Both the position numbers and the translations under genes were made by a program. Positions 1 to 8,517 of a stretch of DNA of 64,000 nt are shown in pieces. Numbering within the stretch: the stretch's first letter is position 1; each line of letters begins with the position of its first letter. This DNA comes from G965205255 sp965205255 (GTDB lineage Bacteria > Pseudomonadota > Gammaproteobacteria > Pseudomonadales > Endozoicomonadaceae), in contig OZ242051.1 of NCBI GenBank assembly GCA_965205255.1, forward strand, positions 2,604,001 to 2,668,000. The letters run 5' to 3'. Below the pieces are notes generated by a model. It saw nothing but the letters and a program-made list of their open reading frames with translations. It did no database searches and was not told where the DNA came from.

Positions 1-1727
1 TATGGCGTCAGGCTGACAAATACGAAGTGCCTCGCATGGTTTTCGTAAACAAAATGGATCGTATTGGTGCAAACTTTAATATGGTCGTTGATCAGTTGAA
101 AGATCGTTTGGGTGCAAATGCTGTGCCTATGCAGATGACAATTGGTGCTGAAGATGATTTCAAAGGTGTAGTTGATTTGGTTAAAATGAAGGCTGTTCTT
201 TGGGACGAAGCTGACCAAGGAACAACTTTTGAGTATGCAGATATTCCGGCTGATATGATTGATAAATGTCAGGAAATGCACGAATATCTTGTGGAAGCTG
301 CGGCTGAATCTTCTGAAGAATTGATGGAAAAATACCTTGAAGAAACTGAACTTTCAGAAGAAGAGATTAAACAAGGTATTCGCACTCGTACACTGGCAAA
401 TGAAATCATTCCTGTCTTTGGCGGTTCTGCTTTCAAAAATAAAGGTGTTCAAGCAGTACTGGATGCGGTTATTGAATACATGCCTTCACCTGTAGAAGTG
501 AAAGCAATTGAAGGTACATTGGACGACAAGGATGAAACAGCTGCAATTCGTAAAGCTGATGATAACGCACCTTTTGCATCGCTTGCCTTTAAAATTGCTA
601 CTGATCCGTTTGTCGGCACTCTGACATTTATTCGTGTTTATTCAGGCCAGTTAAAATCTGGTGATACTGTATTTAATAGTGTCAAGAGCAAACGTGAGCG
701 TGTTGGTCGTATGGTGCAGATGCACTCCAATAATCGTCAGGAAATTAAAGAAGTACTGGCAGGCGATATTGCAGCACTGATTGGGCTTAAAGATGTAACA
801 ACTGGTGATACTCTATGCGATATGAACAACAAGATTATTCTTGAACGTATGGAGTTTCCTGAGCCGGTTATCTCTGTAGCGGTTGAACCCAAATCTAAAG
901 CTGATCAAGAAAAAATGGGTATTGCTCTGCAAAAATTGGCACAAGAAGACCCTTCTTTTCGTGTAAAAACTGATGAGGAAACAGGCCAGACAATTATCTC
1001 TGGTATGGGTGAGCTTCACCTTGATATCATCGTTGATCGTATGCGTCGTGAATTTAATGTAGAAGCGAATGTAGGTAAACCTCAGGTAGCTTACCGAGAG
1101 AAACTGAAATCTTCTGTTGAAGCTAATCACAAGTTTGCCCGTCAGTCTGGTGGTCGCGGTCAATATGGACATGTTGTTATTGAGTTTTCACCAGCTCAAG
1201 ATGGTGAAGAGGGACTTGAGTTTATCAATGAAATCGTTGGTGGAACCATTCCTAAGGAATATATTCCTGCGGTTGAAAAGGGTATTACCGAGCAAATGAA
1301 AAATGGTGTTATTGCGGGTTACCCTTTACTTGGTTTGAAAGCACGATTATTCGATGGCTCGTTCCATGAAGTTGATTCCAGTGAAATGGCGTTTAAAATT
1401 GCGGCATCTCAGGCACTTAAAAAGTATGCTCCAGAGGCAAACCCTGTATTAATGGAACCTATGATGGATGTAGAAGTCGTTACCCCTGAAAATTATATGG
1501 GTGATGTTATGGGTGACCTTAATCGTCGCAGGGGCATTGTTCAAGGGATGGATGATGGGTCTATGGGTAAAGTGATTACTGCTAAAGTCCCACTAGGTGA
1601 AATGTTTGGGTATGCAACAGATTTACGCTCTGCAACTCAGGGGCGTGCCACCTACACCATGGAATTTGCTGAGTACGCTGAAGCACCTGCCAGCATAGCA
1701 GAAGCAGTAAGCAAACAAAACGTTTAA
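1..1727 (+). CDS. fusA: Elongation factor G, 5' end outside window
   Basis: Translational GTPase that drives ribosome translocation and, with RRF, ribosome recycling in the cytoplasm. The reading frame is open from the first bases (codon phase starts at base 3, W-R-Q-A-D-K-Y), so the gene begins upstream. About 574 codons are visible against roughly 700 for the family, so about the first 130 residues with the P-loop are missing. The G4 motif NKMD is just inside the window. Further along are domain II, the GQYGHV stretch of domain IV and the C-terminal domain V. It lies 107 bp before tuf, the usual str-operon order. Identity is certain; completeness cannot be judged. Confidence 0.97.
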   Translation, partial: WRQADKYEVPRMVFVNKMDRIGANFNMVVDQLKDRLGANAVPMQMTIGAEDDFKGVVDLVKMKAVLWDEADQGTTFEYADIPADMIDKCQEMHEYLVEAAAESSEELMEKYLEETELSEEEIKQGIRTRTLANEIIPVFGGSAFKNKGVQAVLDAVIEYMPSPVEVKAIEGTLDDKDETAAIRKADDNAPFASLAFKIATDPFVGTLTFIRVYSGQLKSGDTVFNSVKSKRERVGRMVQMHSNNRQEIKEVLAGDIAALIGLKDVTTGDTLCDMNNKIILERMEFPEPVISVAVEPKSKADQEKMGIALQKLAQEDPSFRVKTDEETGQTIISGMGELHLDIIVDRMRREFNVEANVGKPQVAYREKLKSSVEANHKFARQSGGRGQYGHVVIEFSPAQDGEEGLEFINEIVGGTIPKEYIPAVEKGITEQMKNGVIAGYPLLGLKARLFDGSFHEVDSSEMAFKIAASQALKKYAPEANPVLMEPMMDVEVVTPENYMGDVMGDLNRRRGIVQGMDDGSMGKVITAKVPLGEMFGYATDLRSATQGRATYTMEFAEYAEAPASIAEAVSKQNV

Positions 1728-1834
1728 GTTAATGGTTTTTACCAAAAAATATACATAGGATAAATTATTTTTTTTGGGTAATATTTTCACTCTGGAATTC
1801 TGGATTGAACATCTTTAACGTAAGGTAGAGAAAA

Positions 1835-3058
1835 ATGGCTAAAGAAAAGTTTGAACGTAATAAGCCCCACGTTAACGTAGGTACCATTGGCCACGTTGAC
1901 CATGGAAAAACAACATTAACAGCAGCACTGACACGTGTATGTGCCGAAGTATTCGGTGGTGAAGCTAAAGCCTTCGATCAGATTGATAATGCACCAGAGG
2001 AGCGTGAGCGTGGTATCACTATTTCCACGGCGCACGTAGAATATGAATCAACTGAACGTCACTATGCGCACGTAGATTGTCCAGGTCACGCTGACTATGT
2101 TAAAAACATGATCACAGGCGCTGCACAAATGGACGGGGCTATTTTGGTTTGTGGTGCTACAGACGGTCCTATGCCTCAGACACGTGAACATATCCTGCTG
2201 TCCCGTCAGGTGGGTGTACCTAAAATTGTTGTCTTCCTAAATAAAGCAGACCTTCTTGCTGAAGACTGTGGTGGCGTAGGTTCTGATGAATACGCTGAAA
2301 TGCTTGAATTGGTTGAAATGGAGTTGCGTGACCTGTTGTCTGAATACGACTTCCCAGGTGATGATACACCTATCATCGCAGGTTCTGCATTAATGGCTCT
2401 GAATGGCGAAGATGCTAACGAGCTGGGTACAACAGCAGTTAAGAAGTTGATAGAAGCTCTTGATACTTACATACCAGAGCCAGAGCGTGCTATTGATCAG
2501 CCTTTCCTACTACCTATTGAGGATGTATTTTCCATTGCTGGTCGGGGCACAGTGGTAACAGGTCGTGTTGAGCGTGGCATTGTTAAAGTCGGTGAAGAGA
2601 TCGAAGTCGTAGGCATTAAAGATACCACCAAGACAACGGTTACCGGTGTTGAAATGTTCCGTAAATTACTTGATGAGGGTCGTGCAGGTGAGAATGTTGG
2701 TTGCCTGTTACGTGGTACTAAGCGTGATGAAGTAGAACGTGGACAGGTTCTTGCTCACCCTGGTTCAATTACTCCTCACACCAAATTTGAGTCAGAAATC
2801 TATGTACTGACCAAAGAAGAAGGCGGTCGTCATACGCCATTTTTCAAAGGCTACCGTCCACAGTTTTACTTCCGTACAACTGATGTGACCGGTTCTGTAG
2901 AATTGCCGGAAGGCACAGAAATGGTAATGCCTGGTGATAATATTAAAGTAATTGCTGAACTAATCTGCCCAATAGCCATGGATGAAGGTCTGCGCTTTGC
3001 TATTCGTGAAGGTGGCCGCACGGTGGGCGCTGGTGTTGTTGCCAAAATTATTGCTTAA
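1835..3058 (+). CDS. tuf: Elongation factor Tu, copy 1
   Basis: GTPase that delivers aminoacyl-tRNA to the ribosome. The 407-residue product has the P-loop GHVDHGKT at 19-26, RGITI in switch I at 59-63, DCPGH at 81-85 and NKAD at 136-139, followed by the two beta-barrel domains. It is about a dozen residues longer than E. coli EF-Tu. An AAGGTAGAG ribosome-binding stretch precedes the ATG. It follows fusA as in the str operon, but rpsJ does not follow; an oppositely oriented elbB does. The protein is identical to that of the second copy at 8518-9741, and the stretches of DNA compared by eye are also identical. Confidence 0.98.
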   Translation: MAKEKFERNKPHVNVGTIGHVDHGKTTLTAALTRVCAEVFGGEAKAFDQIDNAPEERERGITISTAHVEYESTERHYAHVDCPGHADYVKNMITGAAQMDGAILVCGATDGPMPQTREHILLSRQVGVPKIVVFLNKADLLAEDCGGVGSDEYAEMLELVEMELRDLLSEYDFPGDDTPIIAGSALMALNGEDANELGTTAVKKLIEALDTYIPEPERAIDQPFLLPIEDVFSIAGRGTVVTGRVERGIVKVGEEIEVVGIKDTTKTTVTGVEMFRKLLDEGRAGENVGCLLRGTKRDEVERGQVLAHPGSITPHTKFESEIYVLTKEEGGRHTPFFKGYRPQFYFRTTDVTGSVELPEGTEMVMPGDNIKVIAELICPIAMDEGLRFAIREGGRTVGAGVVAKIIA

Positions 3059-3089
3059 CATTACCTGATACCAAGCTGACAGATCGTCT

Positions 3090-3119
3090 GCTCCTCAAAG
3101 GTTAATCTCTTTGAGGAGC
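3090..3119 (+). terminator. Hairpin after tuf copy 1
   Basis: A perfect 11-bp stem, GCTCCTCAAAG with CTTTGAGGAGC, encloses an 8-nt loop just after tuf. No clear T-run follows on either strand, so it may act as a weak bidirectional terminator between tuf and the convergent elbB. Confidence 0.6.
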
Positions 3120-3131
3120 TTCAGGAAGCAG

Positions 3132-3785
3132 TCAGGTCATTGATATTATTTTATTAACCAATTTTGTTATTCCCTTTTCTGCTTCAGTTATTGAGCTTGC
3201 AAGCATGTAGGCTGGGGTAGTTACCAGCTTGGCCTGTTCATCAATAACTATTTCATTTACTTTAGAGGTGACGTGCTGTGCACCCGTTTTTTCTATAGCA
3301 TTGGCAGTATTTTGATCTTGGCCAATGGTAAACCGGACATCACCATTAAAGACTTTTCCAGACAGTGCTGGTGCTATGCATATAAGTCCAATCGGTTTAC
3401 TATGCTCGTTAAATTCACGAATAATCGATTCAAGCTTTGGCAAAATTGTTAAGTTGCTTGATTTAAATGCAAAATCAGACAGATTTTTAGCCACACCAAA
3501 GCCACCTGGAATAATAATTCCATCGAATTCAGCTGGGGATAATTCTTCAAGACATTGAATGTTTCCACGGACAATTCTGGCAGACTCAGTAAGCACATTG
3601 CGTGTCTGATTAATTTCTTTGCCAGAGATGTGATCAATCACGTGATGTTGCGTAATGTCAGGAGCAAAACATTTAAACTGAGCACCTGCCTTCTCAATAG
3701 ACAGCAGAGTTAAAACGACCTCATAAATTTCAGAGCCATCATAAACACCACATCCCGAAAGTACTATAGCAATTTTTTTCACCAC
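3132..3785 (-). CDS. elbB: ElbB, DJ-1/PfpI-family glyoxalase III-like protein
   Basis: Class I glutamine-amidotransferase-like protein of the ElbB group, linked in E. coli to isoprenoid biosynthesis and shown to have glyoxalase activity. The 217 residues match ElbB in length and landmarks: LSGCGVYDGSEI at 9-20, IIPGGFG at 91-97, the nucleophile region ICIAPA with Cys136, and TTPAYMLA at 189-196. Two GTG codons stand in tandem at the start. The AGGA box is only 3 nt from the first and 6 nt from the second, so the true start may be the second (3782), giving MKK as in E. coli. It converges on tuf and diverges from the next gene, 67 bp away. Confidence 0.9.
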   Translation of the reverse strand: MVKKIAIVLSGCGVYDGSEIYEVVLTLLSIEKAGAQFKCFAPDITQHHVIDHISGKEINQTRNVLTESARIVRGNIQCLEELSPAEFDGIIIPGGFGVAKNLSDFAFKSSNLTILPKLESIIREFNEHSKPIGLICIAPALSGKVFNGDVRFTIGQDQNTANAIEKTGAQHVTSKVNEIVIDEQAKLVTTPAYMLASSITEAEKGITKLVNKIISMT

Positions 3786-3852
3786 AAATCCTTTCTATGT
3801 ACGATAATTTGTTCAAGTATGTTTATTTAACACAAGTAAAGGGTGTGAATCA

Positions 3853-4449
3853 ATGACTGTTTATAGAAAGATATGGATACTTATCCTACTACTTTTGAGT
3901 GCATCTAGTGTATGGGCATCAGTTCAGAGTAAACATGATTTACTTTTTGGAAAAGTCACTGAGCAAATAGCACTGCGAGCTAGCCTCATGAAAGAGGTTG
4001 CTGCTATTAAATATAATGCAAAAGATAAAGGGGGCGTATCTTTATATGATGCAGCCCAAGAGGTTGCTGTACTAAAAAATATCGCGGATATGTCAGCCAC
4101 CTGGCAGTTATCCAAAACTGCCCTGCTATTATTTGCTCAGGTACAAATGGATATGGCAAAACAAATACAAGAGTATTGGTTTAATGTCTGGAAGGCGCAA
4201 AAGAAATCTCATATTAAAACCCCCTACTCTTTGGTGAAAATAAGAGAAAAAATAAAGGCTGTCAATGAAACATTATACCCAGATATTGCTGAAGTATCTC
4301 CTTTCATTCAAAGTTATACAGATCAGCAAATTGAAGCCATGCTTCAGTCAGCTTTTATTAAGGCTGATGTCACTGAGCCTGAGGCGCTAAACTTATTTTA
4401 TAAAATGTTGGCGGCTGCGTTGGGCGCGTTTCATATTATTGTAAGCTGA
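3853..4449 (+). CDS. Exported chorismate-mutase-like protein (AroQ gamma type)
   Basis: A 198-residue protein with a clear signal peptide (positive start, hydrophobic 7-17, cleavage likely after the AlaSer near 22-23). The mature part resembles secreted monofunctional chorismate mutases: an all-helical layout, ALRASLMKEVAAIK at 40-53 with Arg42 and Lys53 in the expected places, a DAAQEVAVL segment, then FAQVQMDMAKQIQ at 95-107. These enzymes turn chorismate into prephenate in the periplasm or outside the cell. The family's DxxRE arginine appears here as Gln69, which would weaken or change catalysis if the alignment is right. The gene stands alone next to IS debris. Family assignment is by pattern only. 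Confidence 0.55.
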   Translation: MTVYRKIWILILLLLSASSVWASVQSKHDLLFGKVTEQIALRASLMKEVAAIKYNAKDKGGVSLYDAAQEVAVLKNIADMSATWQLSKTALLLFAQVQMDMAKQIQEYWFNVWKAQKKSHIKTPYSLVKIREKIKAVNETLYPDIAEVSPFIQSYTDQQIEAMLQSAFIKADVTEPEALNLFYKMLAAALGAFHIIVS

Positions 4450-4553
4450 TGTTTATGCCTCAATATTGGTTGGCTAAGAACATGAATATCTGGCAGATGA
4501 TGAACTTATGTTTTCTTGGTGACTCTGGTCAGGAAGATAGTGGATAAATCCAG

Positions 4554-4578
4554 TTATACTAAAGCCTGTTTATAACTG
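4554..4578 (+). repeat. Family A repeat, left-end fragment
   Basis: The stretch ATACTAAAGCCTG, then TTTATAACT, matches the left terminus of repeat family A as seen at 8285. The rest of the unit is missing and a family B copy follows directly. Confidence 0.5.
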
Positions 4579-4589
4579 CTGTTGAAACA

Positions 4590-4757
4590 ATAGTTCAGAT
4601 ACTTTTACGCAGAAATAGTCCCGTACTGGTTAAGCTCCGTATAGACGTCGCTGACTTTTGGGTCTTTCAGGTTCAAACTAACCTTTTAAAATGTCTACAC
4701 ATCAGGCATTGGTTATGTTTGCGGTGTATCCAGATAGCAATGGAAATCCCTGTTAGG
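4590..4757 (-). repeat. Family B repeat, copy 1
   Basis: Reverse-oriented copy of a 165-170 bp intergenic repeat also found at 20707 and 33318. Shared blocks are the AGTACGGGACTATTTCTGC end (seen here as its complement near 4605-4625), the AAAAGGTTAGTTTGAACCTG core, and a CCATTGC block at the far end. No coding sense is seen. Confidence 0.7.
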
Positions 4758-4759
4758 GT

Positions 4760-5125
4760 GTCCATGTTCTTTTCTTTTGATCCTTAAACTCTATGGGGTT
4801 AAGCGTTGTAAACGACTCATTAATGTGAGTGTAAACCTCCTCTTTCTTAAGCTATTGACAGTGAGTTAAGAGAGTATTCTGTCTGGCATCATGAAAGATA
4901 AACTCAATTTGAAACCGTACTCTGTATAAGGTAATCAGTGTTTTGGCATCCTGTGTTATCAGTGCTGAACAGAAGTGCGTATTTTTCTACGACAAAAACA
5001 TGGCCATACAGATAGGCTGTTTAAGCGTTTTTTAATAGACAGACGCTGCATAAGCACCTTCACCATTATCGGTTTCCCTTTTACAGGTAAAACGGTGGTT
5101 GTCAGTCTCTACACTAACCTTGCCA
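4760..5125 (-). pseudogene. IS4-superfamily transposase remnant
   Basis: On the minus strand a broken reading frame gives D-A-K-T-L-I-T-L-Y-R-V-R-F-Q-I-E-F-I-F then HDARQ and LTHCQ. This is the typical C-terminal DDE region of IS4-type transposases (the Y-x-x-R-F-x-I-E signature). Stops and frameshifts interrupt it on both sides. Only a partial and dead element remains. Confidence 0.6.
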
Positions 5126-5149
5126 TCACTGGTTTAACAAGCAGGGTGT

Positions 5150-6150
5150 CATCAAGCAGTACTTGATGGTGTACACCGGTTACTCATGAGTTCAGGTGGC
5201 GCAGTTGGTCCGCAAATACCTGACAAAAGGTTTCTTACGCAGACAGCAACGCATAACCACTGATTTTAAAATCTGCTATACCAAAGCTGATATAAGACTA
5301 TTGGCGAGAACGGATCAGCTCGATAAAGATCTGAATGGAGCTGCGATAAAGAAACTCTGTGAACGGGCTTATGTAAGGGGTGCTCAACGATATGAAAGAC
5401 TGGCAGTGATCTCAGCTTCATATATCTATAACCTGAGATAGTCAAAAGCATACTCCACTAGAAGGAAGACTATGTTTTATTCGTATTGATACTGTCTCAG
5501 GGCAATAAAGACAAGGTGAAAGGTCTGTATCACATTAATGCGGTTGATGAAGTGACACAATACTAGGTTGTGTGTACTGGTAAAGCAAATCAATAAAACC
5601 TTCCTTATCTCCGTGTTGGAAGAACTCTTGGCGACTTTTCCTTTCAGTTTCTTGTCATTCATTCAGATAACAGGTCAGGATATATCAATGGACGCGTGCC
5701 CAAATTACTGAACAAACTATCCATATAGAGTTTACGAAACCCAGAGCACGGCAAACAAGCGATAATGCACTGGTAGAAAATAAGAATGGTTCAGTGGTAA
5801 GAAAAATACTGGGATATGCCCATATTCTTCAGTTTTGGGCGATAGAAGTAAGTACGTTGAACCGCAACTACCTAACACCTTATTTTCTGGCTTACCACCG
5901 CCTCTGTTTTTTTGCTGAGACAGAAGCTGATGGGAAAGGCAAGGAAAGAAAAAAATATCTTTACAAAAACATGATGACTACTTACGACAAGTTTCTCAGC
6001 ATTGCCAACTATAAGCAGTATCTGAAAGAAGGGGTGATGCTCGAAAAACTCAAATCACAAGTCTCAAAGCAAAAGTAACACAAATGATCGTTAACAAAGT
6101 AGTAAAACGTTTACAGACTGCCAGAGAGGTACTATTTAAAATTATTTTTG
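5150..6150 (+). pseudogene. Decayed integrase-core (rve) transposase
   Basis: A DDE integrase-type transposase spread over several frames. The N-terminal part (5150-5440) reads through MVYTGYS, QVA, RKYLTKGFLRRQQR, KADIRLLAR and KKLCERAYVRGAQRYERL. The core (5480-5760) gives RIDT, KGLYHINAVDEVTQY and an NALVENKNG-like stretch. The C-terminal part (5794-6078) is open and begins MVRKILGYAHILQFW. Stops and frameshifts lie between these pieces. A second remnant of the same element is at 36320-36835 and N-terminal fragments are at 19866 and 51850. Confidence 0.75.
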
Positions 6151-6359
6151 GATGAAAGGACTGAAAGAACTGATTCAATGACGTTCAGGCTCATTTTAAG
6201 ATTGAAAAATGCGGGCTATAAAGCCGAGAACTTCCCTGTATGCATATCCTTTCTGCACGAGCATCCTTGCAATGGACTACCTTGTCCAAATTAAACTCGA
6301 CTAATAATGACTATAAAGGAATAATTTTAGTGTTGTAAAGTATATATACACAAACCAGA

Positions 6360-6740
6360 TGAAAATATGGATGCTATAAAAAAATAATTATCGTTTTTTA
6401 CTGTTGTTGCATTATGGTACTCATGCATAAATTATTATTCCCTGACGAGCGAACGGCACTGTTAAAACGCCATGGTTCTGAAAAAGATAGGAAGATAGAT
6501 GATCGTATCAAGATAGTTCTTTGGGCTGATGATGGTTGGAGGTTCCGTCAGATTTCACGTTCACTGTTTATTGATGTGGAGACCGTCCGTTGTCATTTTT
6601 ATGAGTATGAGCAACTGCAAAAATTCAGTAATGCATCAGGCAGTTCTGCGCTGAAACTTAACTAGCAAAGAGATAGAGAATTGATTGCACACTGATATTG
6701 CGTACGAAGGAGTATTTTTATATGTCAATTAATGTGTAAT
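6360..6740 (+). pseudogene. IS630-type transposase, N-terminal remnant
   Basis: An 83-codon frame at 6414-6665 encodes DERTALLKRHGSEKDRKID, a helix-turn-helix region with DDGWRFRQISRSL, and VETVRCHFYEYEQL. This is the N-terminal half of IS630-family transposases. The DDE domain is absent. The sequence before it, with GCTATAAAA and then ATCGTTTTTTACTGTTGTTG, recurs at 24080, 36850 and (reversed) 47550 and probably marks the element's left end. Confidence 0.65.
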
Positions 6741-6759
6741 ATGCAGTTGATGAATAAGG

Positions 6760-7470
6760 ATGGATTTAACCAATAAGTTGTTTTGGCTTAGACCTGATCT
6801 GATAGTTACTCGTTTTCAGTGCTACTGTCAGGTTGGATTTGAGCTAAATTCTTTTCAGCCCAAATCTTCTTTCCATCAAGCAATGTTTCCATCGGTGTTC
6901 TGCCACAAGACATTTTGCCCTGATGAGTTCATTCGTTGTTGTAATAATTTAGCCATTCGTCCGGATCTTTCTGTAATTTTTTTAATAAATCGTACATTTT
7001 TTTACGGAACGTGATCTGATAAAACTCGTTCAGTATTATTTGATGAAATCGCTCGCAGATGCCATTCATTTGAGGATGCAGTGCTTTGTTTATTACTCAT
7101 ATTTTAACAATGTCTTCATTCCTGCATCAGACACAATAAACTGTACACTACCAAGAAAGACACGATCACTCAATACGTCGGCTGAAGTAATCAGCGTTTT
7201 CGTTGTATAGAGCTTGGCAAACGGAACCTTGCTGTACGTATTGGTGAAGGTTTGCTGATAAATTCGGCCAACACCTTTGAGGTTGCCAACATAGAAGGTA
7301 TCCTGAGAACTAAGATAACCAGGATGGTGCGTTTCTATTTCACCACAGACTTTATCATCTTCTTTCTTCTTCTCAAGTGCAGAAACCTGATCATCGGTCA
7401 GTATGATCCTTTCGCTTTTAATTTTTGCCTCCAGACCAGACAAGCGCTTTTTAAAGTTCTCCATGCTATG
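6760..7470 (-). pseudogene. IS481-like transposase, internally deleted
   Basis: Read on the minus strand, 7464-7093 is open for 123 codons with GEIETHHPGYLSSQDTFYVG and GVGRIYQQTFTNTYSK, the start of an integrase core. After a break, 7080-6760 gives LHPQMNGICERFHQ, EFYQITFRKKMYDLL and NNE then CGRTPMETLLDGKK, the C-terminal part of the same transposase type. The segment holding the second catalytic Asp has been lost and a stop follows NNE. The element is dead. Confidence 0.75.
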
Positions 7471-7494
7471 GTGGCGTTGTTACAGGGATCACAC

Positions 7495-7890
7495 CCTAAC
7501 GGCTGCTAATGTGGACGAACGAGCTTCTCTTTGGGATATTGTAGGCGCCATTCAGAACTTATTGTTTGCTGACAAGGGGGTTGATCGGGTCTGATTTACA
7601 ACAGGAGTTGAAAGCACAGGAGTCCATTAACCTGCAAACACCTATGCGCAAAAACATGCCGGATGTACGGAGTAAAGATGCGCAACCATGGTTGATCTCT
7701 ACACGGCGATTGGTCGAAACCGTCATTGGACAGCTAACAGAGTAGCTTAATATCCAGAAGGTCAGGGCGCATAGCCTGTAGCAACTGACTAATCGGATTA
7801 CCCGTAAGGTATTGTCTCACGCAGTAGCTGTGATGATTAACAAATCACTGAGTAACCCGCCGTTACAATTTGAAAAACTGGTCCTTATGA
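7495..7890 (+). pseudogene. IS982-type transposase, C-terminal remnant
   Basis: Broken plus-strand frames read LQQELKAQESINLQTPMRKN, WLISTRRLVETVIGQLTE and then, after a stop, LNIQKVRAHSL, RITRKVLSHAVAVMINK and NPPLQFEKLV. This is the end of an IS982-family transposase. The matching N-terminal half is not upstream; a different N-terminal IS982 piece is at 17225. Confidence 0.65.
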
Positions 7891-8042
7891 AAAGTTGAGC
7901 ATCGCGTTATATTACTTGAATCTAAGATATTTTATTATCGTAGGTTATTTTTTCGCTATATTAATATAAAATACAGAAGCTGATCTCGTAATGGTGATAA
8001 CGATATTAGCATTCCAAAGATCACCAATTAAAGATTGAGAAT

Positions 8043-8252
8043 ATGAGTAAAGATAAAGGTATAGTTAAGTGGTTTAATGCAGACAAAGGTTTTGGTTTTA
8101 TTACCCCTGAAGACGGTAGTAAAGACTTATTTGTCCATCATTCAGAAATTCTGGCAGGTGGCTATAAATCACTTGATGAAGGACAACATGTTGAATACGC
8201 TGTCGGTCAAGGGCAAAAAGGTCCATGTGCAACGAATGTGAAGCCACTTTAA
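8043..8252 (+). CDS. Cold-shock domain protein
   Basis: Small single-stranded nucleic-acid-binding protein of 69 residues, an RNA chaperone or antiterminator type. It carries RNP1 KGFGFI at 15-20 and RNP2 LFVHH at 29-33 within one OB fold, and GIVKWFNADKG at the start. It is typical length for the CspA family. It stands alone between IS debris and a family A repeat, with about 150 bp of AT-rich leader that could hold the usual cold-shock 5' UTR. Which Csp paralogue it is cannot be told. Confidence 0.93.
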   Translation: MSKDKGIVKWFNADKGFGFITPEDGSKDLFVHHSEILAGGYKSLDEGQHVEYAVGQGQKGPCATNVKPL

Positions 8253-8284
8253 CCAGCTAAGCTGGACGTAGTTAAAAGCATGAG

Positions 8285-8444
8285 TGATACTAAAGCCTGC
8301 TTCTAAGTAATGTTATGAACACGCTTTTCTGGTTTATTGTTAAAAGCGAAGTTGTGAGTAATAGCTAGAGCTATTATGAGGAGCTTCGACTTATAACAGT
8401 AGGATAAGAAGTCAATGTAATTAGAAGCAGGTTTTGTATTAAAC
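8285..8444 (+). repeat. Family A repeat (MITE-like), full copy
   Basis: About 160 bp bounded by imperfect terminal inverted repeats: GATACTAAAGCCTGCTTCTA at the left and TTAGAAGCAGGTTTTGTATT at the right. The interior holds the family block with GAGTAATAGC, GGAGCTTCGAC and CATAACAG-like sequence. No reading frame spans it. It sits between the cold-shock gene and the terminator of tuf copy 2. Confidence 0.8.
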
Positions 8445-8458
8445 ACACAAAACCAGAA

Positions 8459-8485
8459 CCTCTCAAAGGCGTTAACCTTGAGAGG
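8459..8485 (-). terminator. Hairpin after tuf copy 2
   Basis: CCTCTCAAAGG and CCTTGAGAGG form a 10-bp stem with one bulged base and a 6-nt loop, 33 bp past the stop of the minus-strand tuf. A short T-rich stretch follows on that strand, so it is a plausible intrinsic terminator. Confidence 0.65.
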
Positions 8486-8517
8486 CAGGAAATATGCCAG
8501 CCTGAAATCAGGTAATG

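Noticed and set aside
4450..7900. Prophage or defence island between the tuf genes
   Set aside because: All recognisable coding pieces are transposases; no phage structural, integrase-of-phage, or defence genes were seen.
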